A stretch of 64,000 nucleotides of DNA, from the NCBI RefSeq assembly GCF_013041805.1, contig NZ_JABDRI010000036.1, positions 1-64,000 of the forward strand, read 5' to 3'. Positions 63,733 through 64,000 of the stretch are shown piece after piece. The notes under the pieces were generated by a model that made no database searches, was not told the origin of the DNA, and worked only from the letters and a program-made list of their open reading frames with translations. The stretch's first letter is position 1, and each line of letters starts with the position of its first letter. A program made the translations under genes and the position numbers. This DNA is from Lutibacter sp. GTDB lineage: Bacteria > Bacteroidota > Bacteroidia > Flavobacteriales > Flavobacteriaceae.

Positions 63733-64000
63733 ATGTATGCATTGAATTTACCAACATATAAATTCAGAATCAAAAGTACCAAAAATAAGTATGAAATTTT
63801 TGATATTGTTCGAAAAAAATATGTAGTTCTAACTCCTGAAGAATGGGTTCGTCAACATCTAATCCATTATTTGATAGAAGAGAAAAAATATCCAATTTCA
63901 TTAATTGCTGTGGAAAAACAACTCACTATTAACAAATTAACAAAACGCACTGATATTTTGGTTTTTAATACAGACGGTTTACCACACATTATTGTTGAGT
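63733..64000 (+). CDS. HsdR N-terminal-domain protein, 5' part, cut by window edge
   Basis: From ATG 63733 an open frame runs to the right edge: 89 complete codons, no stop. The product starts MYALNLPTYKFRI and includes YVVLTPEEWVRQHLIHYLIEE, PISLIAVEKQL and KRTDILVFNTDGLPHIIVE, the N-terminal domain of type I restriction HsdR (PD-(D/E)XK fold, with an Asp in RTD and the E before the edge). In Bacteroidota, short proteins with only this domain are common beside holA; a full HsdR is not implied. The TTTG of a -7-like box ends four bases before the ATG. Confidence 0.8.
   Translation, partial: MYALNLPTYKFRIKSTKNKYEIFDIVRKKYVVLTPEEWVRQHLIHYLIEEKKYPISLIAVEKQLTINKLTKRTDILVFNTDGLPHIIVE

Noticed and set aside
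1-64000. tRNA, rRNA, insertion sequence, prophage or integrase
   Set aside because: None found on reading both strands; no transposase or integrase-like protein and no T-loop-like motif in the gaps.

Overview
The window is chromosomal DNA from a member of the Bacteroidota, almost certainly family Flavobacteriaceae. It is very AT-rich. Its -7 promoter boxes are of the Bacteroidota type TAnnTTTG, with -33 TTTG where visible. Start codons lack Shine-Dalgarno sequences. It carries marker genes of the group: gldI, an M1 peptidase pair preceded by a DUF6702 protein, a cyclophilin-FKBP fusion, 2TM-domain proteins and an EF-G2-type elongation factor. Genes are tightly packed on both strands. I see no rRNA, tRNA, CRISPR array, prophage or insertion sequence. 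About 64 protein genes are supported, including one cut by the right edge and one small ORF.

Layout. 70-5239: DUF6702 protein and two tandem secreted M1 metallopeptidases. 5300-10077 (minus): M20 amidohydrolase, pentapeptide-repeat protein, lgt, yidD, cysS. 10320-17353 (plus): meaB, then a lipid-linked sugar cluster (two family-2 glycosyltransferases, a tandem LAB_N membrane protein, two ArnT-like transferases, an unknown membrane protein); it meets a PAP2 phosphatase. 17348-21329 (minus): nrnA, gldI, FKBP and cyclophilin-FKBP lipoproteins, PAP2. 21413-24367: PhoD-like lipoprotein, ndk, DUF721 gene, recF. 24481-30501 (plus): TPR protein, ribH, small membrane protein, mutL, two rhomboids, a nuclease/phosphatase-fold protein. 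30575-36677: S9 peptidase, PLP/CBS-domain synthase, LolC/E-like permease, NamZ-like glycosidase. 36678-38214: gene-poor stretch with a CAP-domain lipoprotein, a small basic ORF and repeats. 38215-45438: YkgJ-type protein, argS, lpd, Cys/His-repeat lipoprotein, outer-membrane protein, glmM. 45542-47536: rpsA. 47723-50956 (minus): DUF2141 protein, histidine kinase fused to a 2TM domain, two stand-alone 2TM proteins, LytTR response regulator. 51203-64000: EF-G2-like factor, folE, hisS, DUF4126, kdsB, yihY, nadC, rlmH, rdgB, an ABC importer pair, M28 peptidase, holA and the start of an HsdR_N-domain gene.

The most interesting signal is regulatory. Upstream of the DUF2141/kinase/2TM/LytTR operon is a pair of 9-bp direct repeats fitting the published LytTR operator consensus, with exactly the expected 12-bp spacer. 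A second pair with the same spacer, one box off by one base, lies just upstream of the promoter of the CAP-domain lipoprotein. The same 12-base word is present at both loci. This suggests a small envelope-signalling regulon (kinase-2TM, 2TM proteins, LytTR, CAP protein) that I do not recognise as described.

Other points of note are an EF-G2 whose switch-II catalytic histidine is leucine, a MutL with a degenerate endonuclease motif, and several genes whose -7 box lies only 4-6 bases before the ATG, as expected for leaderless mRNAs.
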